From contig JAFGDZ010000028.1 in NCBI GenBank assembly GCA_016931855.1, positions 1-64,000 of the forward strand: 64,000 nt of DNA, given 5' to 3'. Below, piece by piece: positions 55,116 through 64,000 of the stretch (position 1 is its first letter; every line of letters begins with the position of its first letter). The notes beneath the pieces are model-generated. The model was not told the DNA's origin. It did not search any database and saw only the letters and a list, made by a program, of their open reading frames with translations. The stretch comes from Bacteroidales bacterium. Its GTDB lineage: Bacteria; Bacteroidota; Bacteroidia; Bacteroidales; Tenuifilaceae. Both the position numbers and the translations under genes were made by a program.

Positions 55116-56501
55116 ATGACACTAATCAAATCAATATCAGGGATTAGGGGCACTATAGGAGGTGTTCCAGGCGATTCACTATCCCCTTTAGACATAAATA
55201 GGTTTACATCTGCGTATGCAAAATGGGTAAATACCCGAAACCCTAAGCAAAAGTGCAAAGTGGTTGTTGGTCGCGATGCCAGAATATCTGGCGAAATGGT
55301 TGAGAATATTGTTGTTGGAACCCTTATGGGATGTGGTGTTGATGTTATTTCCTTAGGATTAGCAACTACGCCAACGGTTGAAATTGCCGTAACCCAGGAG
55401 CAAGCCCAAGGCGGTATAATTATTACCGCAAGTCATAACCCAAGGCAGTGGAATGCGCTTAAGCTTCTTAACGAAAGGGGTGAATTCCTATCGGATGCCG
55501 ATGGCAAAGCAATTCTAGAGTTTGCCAGCAAGGAACACTTCGACTTTGCAGCGGTTGACAACCTTGGTGAAATTGTTGCTGAGTACTCGTACCTTGATGA
55601 GCACATTAAACAGATCCTGGATCTACCCCTAGTAAACAGAGCCGCTATAGCAAAAGCTAACTTTAGAGTTGCCATTGATTGTGTTAACTCCGTTGGAGGT
55701 ATAGCATTACCAAGGCTTCTTGATGCGCTTGGCGTAAAGGAGGTTATTGAGCTATACACCGACCCCACAGGTGAGTTTCCCCATAATCCAGAGCCGCTAC
55801 CCGAGCATCTTACAGAGATATCGAGCGTTGTTATAGCAAAAAATGCGCATGTAGGCTTTGTGGTGGATCCCGATGTTGACCGTCTTGCCATTGTAAATGA
55901 GGATGGAACCATGTTTGGCGAAGAGTACACACTTGTTGCCGTTGCAGACTACGTTCTGTCGCACACAAAGGGCAATACCGTATCTAACCTTTCCAGCACA
56001 GCAGCGCTTAGGGATGTAACCCAGATGCGTGGTGGCGAATACTTTGCCGCAGCAGTTGGTGAGGTTAACGTTGTTAAAAAAATGAAGGATTGCAGTGCTG
56101 TTATTGGAGGCGAAGGTAACGGAGGCGTTATTTACCCTGAGCTGCACTACGGGCGCGATGCTCTAGTGGGTATTGCCCTTTTCCTAAGCCAATTAGCACT
56201 AAAAGGAGGTTCGTGTTCCGAACTCAGAAAATCGTACCCGAACTACTTTATCAGCAAGAATAAAATTGAGCTAGGAGCTGGCCTTAACCCCGACTCAGTA
56301 CTAAGAAAGCTAGAGGAAGAGCACAAGGATTTCCAGTGCAACACAGAGGATGGCTTACGTATTGACTTCCCAGGAGAGTGGGTTCACATGCGCAAATCGA
56401 ACACAGAGCCTATAATCCGCATTTACGCCGAAGCCAAAAGCGCCGATAAAGCGAACGCCCTTGCAGAAAGGATGATGGCAAAAATTAAAGGTTTAGCCTA
56501 A
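55116..56501 (+). CDS. glmM: Phosphoglucosamine mutase GlmM
   Basis: A 461-residue phosphohexomutase converting glucosamine-6-phosphate to glucosamine-1-phosphate for peptidoglycan. The start MTLIKSISGIRGTIGG, the phosphoserine loop TASHNPRQWNALKL, the metal loop DPDVDRLAI and the sugar-ring GEGNGGVIYP are all present. An in-frame ATG at 55014 adds 34 unlikely residues. Bacterial mannose-phosphate mutases are close relatives, but the loop and length favour GlmM. Confidence 0.9.
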   Translation: MTLIKSISGIRGTIGGVPGDSLSPLDINRFTSAYAKWVNTRNPKQKCKVVVGRDARISGEMVENIVVGTLMGCGVDVISLGLATTPTVEIAVTQEQAQGGIIITASHNPRQWNALKLLNERGEFLSDADGKAILEFASKEHFDFAAVDNLGEIVAEYSYLDEHIKQILDLPLVNRAAIAKANFRVAIDCVNSVGGIALPRLLDALGVKEVIELYTDPTGEFPHNPEPLPEHLTEISSVVIAKNAHVGFVVDPDVDRLAIVNEDGTMFGEEYTLVAVADYVLSHTKGNTVSNLSSTAALRDVTQMRGGEYFAAAVGEVNVVKKMKDCSAVIGGEGNGGVIYPELHYGRDALVGIALFLSQLALKGGSCSELRKSYPNYFISKNKIELGAGLNPDSVLRKLEEEHKDFQCNTEDGLRIDFPGEWVHMRKSNTEPIIRIYAEAKSADKANALAERMMAKIKGLA

Positions 56502-56530
56502 CTGCTGCATAGCATTAAAGCCAAAATAAT

Positions 56531-56569
56531 ATGGGCTTTCGGTTTACGTTGGTTAAACTGAAAGCCCAT
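56531..56569 (+). terminator. Hairpin after glmM
   Basis: ATGGGCTTTC pairs with GAAAGCCCAT and the inner GTTTA/AAAC extends it. No long T run follows, so termination efficiency is unsure. Confidence 0.55.
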
Positions 56570-56688
56570 TCTGCCATCAAAAGGGGAGTTTTAACACTTT
56601 TTCCACATCTTGCGTTAGGTTGTTGTAAAATGTAACGCTAATTTCACACTAATGTAACGCTACCTATAAACTAACCCCAAATAAACCA

Positions 56689-58047
56689 ATGAAAAAGAAG
56701 ATACTTATTGGGTCCGCTATTGCAATTGTGGTAATTATACTAATAGTAATTTTTGGCTCAAAGGGAAGTAAAGTTGCACGCCCACAAATTACATCGGTGC
56801 TTAAAGGCGACTTTGAAATACTAGTTCCCGTAACAGGTGAGCTACAAGCACAAAGCTCCGAAATGATAACAGGCCCCGATGGGCTAAGAGGGCGAAGCAT
56901 GCGCTTTAGCGAAATAAAAATTCAAGATCTTATTCCAGAAGGAACGGTTGTTGACTCAGGCGAATACGTAGCAACCCTTGACCGATCTGCCCTAAGCAAC
57001 AGGGTGAAGGAAATTGACGATGAGCTGGAAAAAAGCCAGCAGCAGTACATTAAAACCCAACTCGACACAACGTTACAGCTCCGCAGCCTCCGCGACAACC
57101 TTATCAACCTAAAGTTTGATATGGAAGAGAAGAAAATTGTACTTGAGCAGTCCATATACGAACCACCAGCCACGCAGCGCCAAGCACAAATCAACCTAGA
57201 AAAAGCCGAGCGAGCCTTTAAGCAGGAGCAGCATAACTACAAAATAAAAAGGGAACAGGCAGAGGCCTCAATGAGAGAGGTTGCCATTAACCTAGCCCGA
57301 CAGGAAAGAGAAAAGCAGGATATGCTAAACGTGCTAAGCCAGTTTGAGGTGCGCGCGCCAAAATCGGGGATGGTTATTTACTACCGCGAATGGGGCGGAC
57401 AAAAGCGTAAGGTTGGCTCGTCGATATCGCCTTGGGATCTAAACGTGGCCACCCTCCCCGACCTATCGGTTATGATGAGCAAAACCTACGTTAACGAGAT
57501 TGATATTAGCAAGGTAAAGAAAGGCCAAGAGGTTAGGATTGGCGTTGATGCGTTCCCTGAGAAGAAGTACACCGGGAAGGTTACTGATGTGGCCAATATA
57601 GGGGAACAGCTCCCCAACACCGACGCTAAGGTTTTTGAGGTTCTGATAAAGGTTAACGAGTTTGACGATATTCTGCGCCCATCGATGACCACCAGCAACC
57701 AAATCCTGATTAACAAATACAGCAACGTACTTTACATTCCGTTAGAATCGTTGCATACAGCCGACTCTATTACGTTTGTTTACACAGAGAAGGGCAACAA
57801 ACGCGTGGTTCTGTCGGGTGATATGAACGAGAATTTTATTATCGTAGAGAAAGGGCTTGACGAGGGCGATAAAATTTACCTATCGATACCCGACGATGCC
57901 AACTCCTTTAAGCTCTCGGGCGAGGTTCTTGTACAAGAGGTAAAGCAGCGAGCCAAGGATAAGCTACTAAAGGACTCAACACACGTTGCAGCTAAGCAAG
58001 AGGATGTAGCCGACAAGGGGAAAGGAAAGCGCAGGGAGCAAAAGTAA
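56689..58047 (+). CDS. HlyD-family periplasmic adaptor of a tripartite exporter
   Basis: A 452-residue membrane-fusion protein. One N-terminal transmembrane segment (about 4-21) anchors it; the biotinyl-lipoyl half-motifs flank a long coiled coil (about 105-215), and GKVTDVANIGEQLP... and FVYTEKGNKRVVL belong to the beta-barrel and membrane-proximal domains. The C terminus is charged and lysine-rich. It starts the exporter operon; the permease follows by 49 bases. Confidence 0.9.
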   Translation: MKKKILIGSAIAIVVIILIVIFGSKGSKVARPQITSVLKGDFEILVPVTGELQAQSSEMITGPDGLRGRSMRFSEIKIQDLIPEGTVVDSGEYVATLDRSALSNRVKEIDDELEKSQQQYIKTQLDTTLQLRSLRDNLINLKFDMEEKKIVLEQSIYEPPATQRQAQINLEKAERAFKQEQHNYKIKREQAEASMREVAINLARQEREKQDMLNVLSQFEVRAPKSGMVIYYREWGGQKRKVGSSISPWDLNVATLPDLSVMMSKTYVNEIDISKVKKGQEVRIGVDAFPEKKYTGKVTDVANIGEQLPNTDAKVFEVLIKVNEFDDILRPSMTTSNQILINKYSNVLYIPLESLHTADSITFVYTEKGNKRVVLSGDMNENFIIVEKGLDEGDKIYLSIPDDANSFKLSGEVLVQEVKQRAKDKLLKDSTHVAAKQEDVADKGKGKRREQK

Positions 58048-58096
58048 AAAGTTACATTTAACCGCGTTTACTAATTACCATTTACACGCTACAGCA

Positions 58097-59452
58097 ATGA
58101 TAAAAAGATACCTACACGATATAACCATCGCAACGGAGGCCATCCTATCCAATAAGCTAAAATCCATACTAACAGCACTGGGTATTATTTTTGGCGTTGC
58201 GGCAGTAATAAGCATGCTGGCCATTGGGAATGGAGCCAAGCAGGAAATACTTGAGCAGATGAAGATGGTAGGCGTTAATAACATAATTATTAACCCCATT
58301 TTCGAGGAACAGGACTCACAGCAGTCCGAGGGAGACAACGGCAAAAAGCAGAACCAGAAGTTTTCACCAGGGCTCACCGTTCTGGATGTTAAGTCTATAA
58401 AAGATATTATCCCCTCCGTTAAGAGCATTAGCTCAGAAATAAGCCTTAATTCCTTTGTACAGTACGAAGGGCTGAGGATGCCAGCCAAAATAATGGGCGT
58501 TTCTACCGACTACTTCGACCTTTACAACATGCCCCTAGACTATGGCTCCTACTTTTCCAAACAACAGGAAGAGCATGGGATTCCGGTATGCGTAATTGGC
58601 TCAAACATCAAAACCAAATTCTTTGGCAAAGTTAACCCAATAGGCCAGTACGTTAAGTTTGGCAGCGTTTGGCTACAGGTAATTGGAGTGATAAAAAAGA
58701 ACGACGTTAAGGTTACTGGCTTTGAGAGCGCAGGGGTAAGCGTGTACAACGATAACGTTTACATACCCGTTAACACCATGCTCCTGAGGTATAAGAATAG
58801 AGCCGTAATAAATTCGCAAAAGCTACAATCATCATTCGGTGGCGACGGCTTTTTCATATTCTCCTTTGGTGGCAATACAAAGTCCCAATCGCCATCCAAC
58901 TATCACCAGCTGGATAGGATAATTGTTCAAGTTGCAGAAACGGAAGATATCAACACAACAACTGAAACTATTAGCCGAATGCTGCTACGCCGCCATGCTG
59001 GGGTTAAGGATTTTGAAATTACCGTTCCCGAACTGTTGCTAAAGCAGCAGCAACGTACCAAGGACATATTTAACATTGTACTTGGAGCCATTGCCAGCAT
59101 CTCGCTTGTAGTTGGAGGGATAGGCATTATGAACATCATGTTTGCATCGGTAATGGAGCGCATTAAGGAAATAGGAACCCGCTTGGCCATTGGGGCAAAA
59201 AAGGCCGATATTATTGCCCAATTCCTATCCGAGGCCGTACTAATAAGCGTATCGGGCGGATTTATTGGGGTGATACTGGGAATCGTTCTCTCCAAGCTAA
59301 TCACCCATTTTGCCGATATAAAAACGGTTGTCTCCCTTGTGTCGGTACTCATTGCCTTTGGCGTTTCGGCAGCAGTAGGCGTAATATTTGGGCTATCGCC
59401 CGCAAAACGTGCCGCAGAGAAAGACCCTATAGAATCACTTAGATACGAATAG
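58097..59452 (+). CDS. MacB/FtsX-type ABC transporter permease
   Basis: A 451-residue permease with one N-terminal helix (about 22-46), a large MacB periplasmic core domain (about 47-300) and the FtsX domain with three C-terminal helices (IVLGAIASISLVVGGIGIMNIMFA, VSGGFIGVILGIVLSKLI, GVSAAVGVIFGLSPAKRAAEKDP). MacB itself has an N-terminal ATPase; this protein has none, so a separate ATPase is required. No such gene is in the operon. TolC follows by 17 bases. Confidence 0.9.
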   Translation: MIKRYLHDITIATEAILSNKLKSILTALGIIFGVAAVISMLAIGNGAKQEILEQMKMVGVNNIIINPIFEEQDSQQSEGDNGKKQNQKFSPGLTVLDVKSIKDIIPSVKSISSEISLNSFVQYEGLRMPAKIMGVSTDYFDLYNMPLDYGSYFSKQQEEHGIPVCVIGSNIKTKFFGKVNPIGQYVKFGSVWLQVIGVIKKNDVKVTGFESAGVSVYNDNVYIPVNTMLLRYKNRAVINSQKLQSSFGGDGFFIFSFGGNTKSQSPSNYHQLDRIIVQVAETEDINTTTETISRMLLRRHAGVKDFEITVPELLLKQQQRTKDIFNIVLGAIASISLVVGGIGIMNIMFASVMERIKEIGTRLAIGAKKADIIAQFLSEAVLISVSGGFIGVILGIVLSKLITHFADIKTVVSLVSVLIAFGVSAAVGVIFGLSPAKRAAEKDPIESLRYE

Positions 59453-59469
59453 TAAAAACGCAACCAGTC

Positions 59470-60945
59470 ATGTTAAAAAGTATAGCAACTCCCCTTCTAC
59501 TTATACTCTCCTTAGCGTTAAGCGCCCAATCTACAGTAAACAGGCTAACTCTGCAGGAGGTTTTAGAACTAGCCAAGGAGCAATCCCCACAAGCCATTCA
59601 AGCAAAGCACCAGTTTAGATCGGCATACTGGCAGTACCGGTCGTACAAAGCCGAATACCTACCAGGAGTTACCTTTAGAGGTACACTTCCCGCATTTAGC
59701 CGCCAAATAGTAAAGCACCAAAACAACGAGGGTGTTTACTCCTACGTAGAAGAGAACACAAACAGCATCTCGGGAGGGCTAAGCATTACACAAAACATAG
59801 GCATAACGGGCGGACAAGTATTTGTTGAAAGCAACCTGGAACGAACCGATATTCTTGGCGACAACAAAACAACCAGCTACCTCTCTGTTCCCGTTAGAAT
59901 AGGTTTTCGTCAAGAGCTCTTTGGCTTTAATGAGCTAAAGTGGAAAAAGAAAATTGAGCCCCTAAAATACCTCGAAGCAAAAAGATTATACATCGACGCC
60001 TTAGAGGGTATATCGTACAAGGCCACAGAAGTTTTCTTTGATTTGATTCTTGCCCAACAGAATCTTGCTACAGCAAAGCTCAACTACGCCAACTCCGATA
60101 CTCTGTACAAAATAGCCAAAGGACGCTACAATATAGGCACAATAGCAGAGAACGACCTACTCCAAATGGAGCTTAAATTCCTTAACGCAGGAAACGATGT
60201 TAACGATGCCGAAGTGGAGCTACAGCTCATGAAGTTCAAAATTAAATCGTTTCTGGGACTCAACGATCAGTTCGATGTTGAGCTCGTTATTCCTAGTGAT
60301 TTCCCAAAACTAAAGCTTAACCACGAGCAGGTACTGGCCCAAGCAAAGCAGAACAACCCAAAAATAGTCTCGTACGAAACAAGTTTTATTGAAGCACAAA
60401 AAAGGGTAGCCCAAGCTAAGGCACAAAGAGGCTTTAGGGCCGAGCTAAACGCAAACTATGGCCTAACCAAAAGCGCCGAAACTTTTGATGACGCTTACAT
60501 TAACCCCATAGATCAGCAGCGCGTTAACATTGGCGTTACCATCCCCATTCTTGACTGGGGCCTAGGAAAGGGGCGCGTAAAAATGGCACAATCCAACATG
60601 GAGGTTACAAGAACCACCGTACAGCAGCAAATTATTGATTTTGAGCAGAATGTTTTTCTTGAGGTAATGCAGTTTAACCAACAGGACAACCAGCTAATAA
60701 TTGCCTCTAAAGCCGATACCATTTCCCAGCTACGGTACAATGTAACCAAAGAGCGCTTCCTTATAGGTAAAATTGATGTTTTAGACCTAAACGTAGCCCA
60801 AGCAGAGAGGGATCAGGCTAAGCAAAAACTGATACAGTACATGCGAGAATACTGGCAAAACTATTTTAATATGAGGCGACTAACCCTTTATGATTTTGAG
60901 AACAACAAACCTCTAAGTTTCGATTTTGAGGAGCTAATAAAATAA
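59470..60945 (+). CDS. TolC-family outer membrane efflux protein
   Basis: A 491-residue outer membrane channel. A signal peptide (1-19) precedes two OEP repeats, about 40-220 and 275-470, with long coiled helices (ALEGISYKATEVFFDLILAQQNLATAKLNYANSDTLYKIAKGRYNIGT) and the strands of the barrel. Completes the adaptor-permease-channel trio with the two genes upstream. The substrate is unknown. Confidence 0.88.
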   Translation: MLKSIATPLLLILSLALSAQSTVNRLTLQEVLELAKEQSPQAIQAKHQFRSAYWQYRSYKAEYLPGVTFRGTLPAFSRQIVKHQNNEGVYSYVEENTNSISGGLSITQNIGITGGQVFVESNLERTDILGDNKTTSYLSVPVRIGFRQELFGFNELKWKKKIEPLKYLEAKRLYIDALEGISYKATEVFFDLILAQQNLATAKLNYANSDTLYKIAKGRYNIGTIAENDLLQMELKFLNAGNDVNDAEVELQLMKFKIKSFLGLNDQFDVELVIPSDFPKLKLNHEQVLAQAKQNNPKIVSYETSFIEAQKRVAQAKAQRGFRAELNANYGLTKSAETFDDAYINPIDQQRVNIGVTIPILDWGLGKGRVKMAQSNMEVTRTTVQQQIIDFEQNVFLEVMQFNQQDNQLIIASKADTISQLRYNVTKERFLIGKIDVLDLNVAQAERDQAKQKLIQYMREYWQNYFNMRRLTLYDFENNKPLSFDFEELIK

Positions 60946-60948
60946 GCT

Positions 60949-61371
60949 GTGCGAGTAAAAATCCCCTTTGAGCTAATAGAAATAGAAAAGCATAGCTTTC
61001 ATCCAGTTATTGAGGTAACAATAAAGGATGAAAGCTACCTTTTTGTTATCGATACCGGTGCATCGCGTACCGTTATCCACAGCAACCTTGCAGCACAATT
61101 CCCCCCCGTTGATATGGGTGCAGTGGAGCCATATGCTGCAAGCATAACCGCAGAGTCGCTACCAGTTACAATGGTTTGCATAAATTTGCTACACATTGGC
61201 AGCTACCCATTTGTCAACACACAGGCATTTAGCGCCGACCTAACAAGTATTGCATCGTACTATGAATCCATGACAGGAAGAAAGCTCTATGGCCTGCTAG
61301 GATGCGATTTTATGCTAAAGACCAAAGCGGTAATGAACTTCCCTAAAAAGATATTAACATTATCGGTTTAG
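60949..61371 (+). CDS. Small retropepsin-like aspartic protease-domain protein
   Basis: A 140-residue protein with the catalytic signature FVIDTGASRTVI (about 32-43) and the GLLGCDFMLK loop near the end. It is a single-lobe retropepsin domain like those in other bacterial clan AA families. The start is GTG (60949), 3 bases after the tolC stop, and no nearby ATG gives a full domain. It may be active only as a dimer. Why it follows an exporter operon is not clear. Confidence 0.78.
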   Translation: MRVKIPFELIEIEKHSFHPVIEVTIKDESYLFVIDTGASRTVIHSNLAAQFPPVDMGAVEPYAASITAESLPVTMVCINLLHIGSYPFVNTQAFSADLTSIASYYESMTGRKLYGLLGCDFMLKTKAVMNFPKKILTLSV

Positions 61372-61498
61372 GCTAATTAAACGTGTATGAGAAGGTTGAG
61401 GAAACCTACCCCCACATATTTTGGGTAATACAGCGCAATTAGTTAGCAATAACAGCCCACATCAATAAATATCGGGTATCTATTCTGAAAAAAAAGTA

Positions 61499-61506
61499 TA
61501 TATTTG
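61499..61506 (+). promoter_or_regulatory. Promoter -7 box of secDF
   Basis: TATATTTG matches TAnnTTTG, 54 bases before the secDF start codon. No clear -33 element. Confidence 0.6.
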
Positions 61507-61560
61507 CCCGATAATTTTCGGAATAAAGTAAAAATATCCAACCAATTAACACCAAAACCA

Positions 61561-64000
61561 ATGCAGAATAAAGGTGCGATTAGGTTTATAGCCATTGCAT
61601 TAGCGCTGGTTTGCTTGTACCAGCTATCGTTTACTTGGGTAACAAAAAGGGTAGAAAAACAAGCTCGCGAATATGCTAACGGAGATCCAGCAAAGGAGTT
61701 CTACTACTTAGACTCTATTGCGTCGGAACCTGTTTACAACTTCATATGGGTAAGAGATTTTACCTTTAGGGAGTGTAAGGAACGTGAAATCAACCTAGGT
61801 CTTGACCTAAAGGGTGGAATGAACGTAACCCTACAGGTTTCTGTTGAGGACATCGTTAAGTCGTTATCGAATAACAACACCGATAGCACTTTCCTTAAAG
61901 CATTTGAACTTGCCAAAACCCTTCCTGGCAATCAGGAATTCATTACCCGTTTTGGAACAGCCTTTGAAACGGTTGCTCCAAATGCAAGGCTTGCCCCATT
62001 CTTCCAAACCAGAGAGCTAAGCGACAGAATAACCTTTAACTCAACCAACCAAGAGGTAATTGAAGTTATTCGTGCTGAAGCAGAGGGCGCTATTTCAAAC
62101 TCGTTCAACATTATCCGTAACCGTATCGACCGCTTTGGCGTTTCACAGCCAAACATTCAGCGCCTCGAGAACTCCGGACGTATTCTTGTTGAGCTACCAG
62201 GTGTAAAAGAGCCTGAGCGTGTTCGTAAACTTCTACAAGGAACTGCTAGCCTAGAGTTCTGGGAGACCTACGACAATCAGGATGTTTACCCAATTCTTGA
62301 GTCTGCCAACAGAAAGATTAAAGAAATTCGCGATGCCCAAGAGGTTGCAGAGGTTACTGAGGTTCAGGAAACCCGTGAAACTGCCCCTGCTGATTCTACT
62401 GGCAACGAACTAGTTGATCTTTTAAAGCAAGAGGGTGCTGCCGATACATCTGCATTGGCTAGTAACGCCCAAATAGAGAAAGAATTCCCTCTATTTGCAA
62501 AGCTAAAGCCTTCTGCTGGGCCCAACAACCAGCTAATGCCAGGTCCCGCTGTGGGTCTAGCGCATTACAGGGATACCGCCGCAGTTAATGCGTTGCTTAA
62601 GATGCCTCAGGTTAAGACCCTTTTCCCAAGGGATATCAGATTCCTGTGGACTATAAAGCCTGTTAAATGGGACAAAACAGAAAGCCTTTACGAGCTTATT
62701 GCCATTAAAGTATCTAGCCGCGATGGCAAAGCGCCGCTTGATGGTAGCGCAGTTACCGAAGCTCGCGAGGAGTTTGGCAATAACGGCGGAAGCACAGCCG
62801 AGGTATCAATGGTTATGAACGCCGAAGGTTCTAAAACTTGGGCTAGATTAACTGCTGATAACATTGGAAGCAGCATTGCTATTGTACTTGATGATTACGT
62901 TTACTCATATCCTAGGGTTAACGACGAAATTAAAGGTGGACGCTCATCTATTACTGGTGACTTTACCGTTAACGAAGCAAAAGACCTTGCAAACGTGCTA
63001 AAATCAGGTAAACTACCTGCACCAGCACGCATTATACAAGAAGAAATTGTTGGCCCATCGCTTGGTAAGGCAGCCATTAACTCTGGCTTTACCTCATTCC
63101 TCCTAGCGTTTGTTGTAGTGCTTATCTTTATGCTATTCTACTACAGCGTTAGCGCGGGGCTAATTGCCGACATTGCTCTTATTGCCAACCTATTCTTCCT
63201 AATTGGAATACTTGCCTCGTTTGGAGCAACCCTAACCTTACCTGGTATTGCCGGTATTGTGCTTACCCTAGGTATGGCGGTTGACGCAAACGTGCTTGTT
63301 TTTGAGCGTATCCGCGAGGAGCTTAGAAGCGGAAAAGGCGATTCCCTATCCATCTCGGAGGGGTATAAAAATGCATACTCGGCTATTATTGATGGTAACG
63401 TTACCACGCTACTAACGGGTATCATTCTTTACATTTTTGGTTCAGGTCCTATTCGTGGTTTTGCTACCACCCTTGTAATTGGTATCCTAACCTCACTGTT
63501 CAGCGCCCTGTTCCTTACCCGCCTAATTGTTGAGATGATGGCTAAACGCAAAGGTGGCCTACGCTTCTCAACCCGTTTCTCCGAAGGCGCATTCAAAAAT
63601 GCCAAGTTCGATTTTATTGGAAGCCGCAAAATTGCTTACATAATCTCATCTGGTTTAATGATTATCTTTATTGCTTCTCTTGCAATTAGAGGGCTTAACC
63701 CAGGTATCGACTTTGCCGGTGGACGTACCTACGTTGTTAAATTTGACCAAAGCGTTTCAACTGTAGATATTGCAGCCGATTTAAAAGACGTATTTGGCAA
63801 TGCTCCTGAGGTAAAAACCTTTGGTGACGACAATCAGGTTAAGATTACTACCAAGTACAAGATTGACGCTGAAGGAGAAAACGTTGACAATGAGGTTGAC
63901 TCACTTCTATACATTGGCGTAAAAAATCTACTTCCCGAGAATACGGATCTAAGCGCCTTTAGAACTGACTACAAGCAAAGCTCCATGAAAGTTGGGCCAA
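61561..64000 (+). CDS. secDF: Protein translocase fusion SecDF (partial, runs off the window)
   Basis: The frame is open from ATG 61561 to the window edge (813 codons). An N-terminal transmembrane helix is followed by INLGLDLKGGM, the SecD P1 domain (about 80-490, with a Bacteroidetes insertion near 250-330), SecD helices VLIFMLFYYSVSAGL onward and DANVLVFERIREE. The SecF part begins near 700 with LNPGIDFAGGRTY. SecDF uses the proton gradient to help pull proteins across the inner membrane. The C terminus and SecF helices lie beyond the window. Confidence 0.95.
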   Translation, partial: MQNKGAIRFIAIALALVCLYQLSFTWVTKRVEKQAREYANGDPAKEFYYLDSIASEPVYNFIWVRDFTFRECKEREINLGLDLKGGMNVTLQVSVEDIVKSLSNNNTDSTFLKAFELAKTLPGNQEFITRFGTAFETVAPNARLAPFFQTRELSDRITFNSTNQEVIEVIRAEAEGAISNSFNIIRNRIDRFGVSQPNIQRLENSGRILVELPGVKEPERVRKLLQGTASLEFWETYDNQDVYPILESANRKIKEIRDAQEVAEVTEVQETRETAPADSTGNELVDLLKQEGAADTSALASNAQIEKEFPLFAKLKPSAGPNNQLMPGPAVGLAHYRDTAAVNALLKMPQVKTLFPRDIRFLWTIKPVKWDKTESLYELIAIKVSSRDGKAPLDGSAVTEAREEFGNNGGSTAEVSMVMNAEGSKTWARLTADNIGSSIAIVLDDYVYSYPRVNDEIKGGRSSITGDFTVNEAKDLANVLKSGKLPAPARIIQEEIVGPSLGKAAINSGFTSFLLAFVVVLIFMLFYYSVSAGLIADIALIANLFFLIGILASFGATLTLPGIAGIVLTLGMAVDANVLVFERIREELRSGKGDSLSISEGYKNAYSAIIDGNVTTLLTGIILYIFGSGPIRGFATTLVIGILTSLFSALFLTRLIVEMMAKRKGGLRFSTRFSEGAFKNAKFDFIGSRKIAYIISSGLMIIFIASLAIRGLNPGIDFAGGRTYVVKFDQSVSTVDIAADLKDVFGNAPEVKTFGDDNQVKITTKYKIDAEGENVDNEVDSLLYIGVKNLLPENTDLSAFRTDYKQSSMKVGP

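Overview
The window looks like chromosomal DNA of an anaerobic, peptide-using member of the Bacteroidetes, most likely Bacteroidales or a close relative. Evidence: a SusC/SusD pair, type III glutamine synthetase (GlnN), S46 dipeptidyl-peptidase, FecI/FecR/TonB signalling genes with DUF4876 and DUF6850 proteins, a fused SecDF, and many promoters of the Bacteroidetes form TAnnTTTG. A sulfide-dependent, oxygen-sensitive type of Thi4 points to a reduced, sulfidic habitat. No phage, insertion sequence or CRISPR array was seen.

Layout. 129-3797: thiamine operon thi4-thiE-thiC-thiD behind a promoter and TPP riboswitch. 3944-7108: two minus-strand genes (a VWA protein and a membrane HELTH metallopeptidase-like protein) framed by an inverted pair of a hairpin-rich repeat. 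7264-8912: ECF sigma factor and anti-sigma-like protein. 9194-14021: M29 aminopeptidase, purM, a DUF6150 protein and a PorE-like OmpA lipoprotein/envelope protein. 14276-28690 (minus): the most striking locus, an ECF sigma/FecR/TonB-receptor switch followed in one gene array by DUF4876, DUF6850 and Calx-beta-like envelope proteins, a metzincin, an S46 dipeptidyl-peptidase and a small membrane protein, closed by a terminator.

28970-40049: glnN, gpmI, a DUF3109 protein, an M20 dipeptidase, a lipoprotein, two identical tRNA-Phe genes around a C_GCAxxG_C_C protein, an M16 peptidase, an O-methyltransferase and a CarH/LitR-like MerR regulator. 40244-41944: ECF sigma factor, then a cobalamin riboswitch ahead of a MarC-family gene. 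42000-42360: tRNA-Leu and two tRNA-Gly. 42568-45180: mutS. 45357-45577: a probable structured small RNA (6S / Bacteroidales-1-like). 45982-52094: SusC-SusD-DUF5011-lipoprotein uptake locus. 52519-54839: trmN6, a TIGR02757 protein and lolD. 55116-61371: glmM, then an HlyD/MacB-like permease/TolC exporter without its own ATPase, and a retropepsin-like protein. 61561-end: secDF, cut by the window edge.

How it fits together: several units are controlled by small-molecule or surface signals (TPP, cobalamin, a TonB receptor with a signalling domain), and the peptidases (DPP11-like, metzincin, M29, M20, M16) with GlnN suggest growth on peptides with careful nitrogen handling. All functional names rest on recognising protein families by eye; no database search was run.
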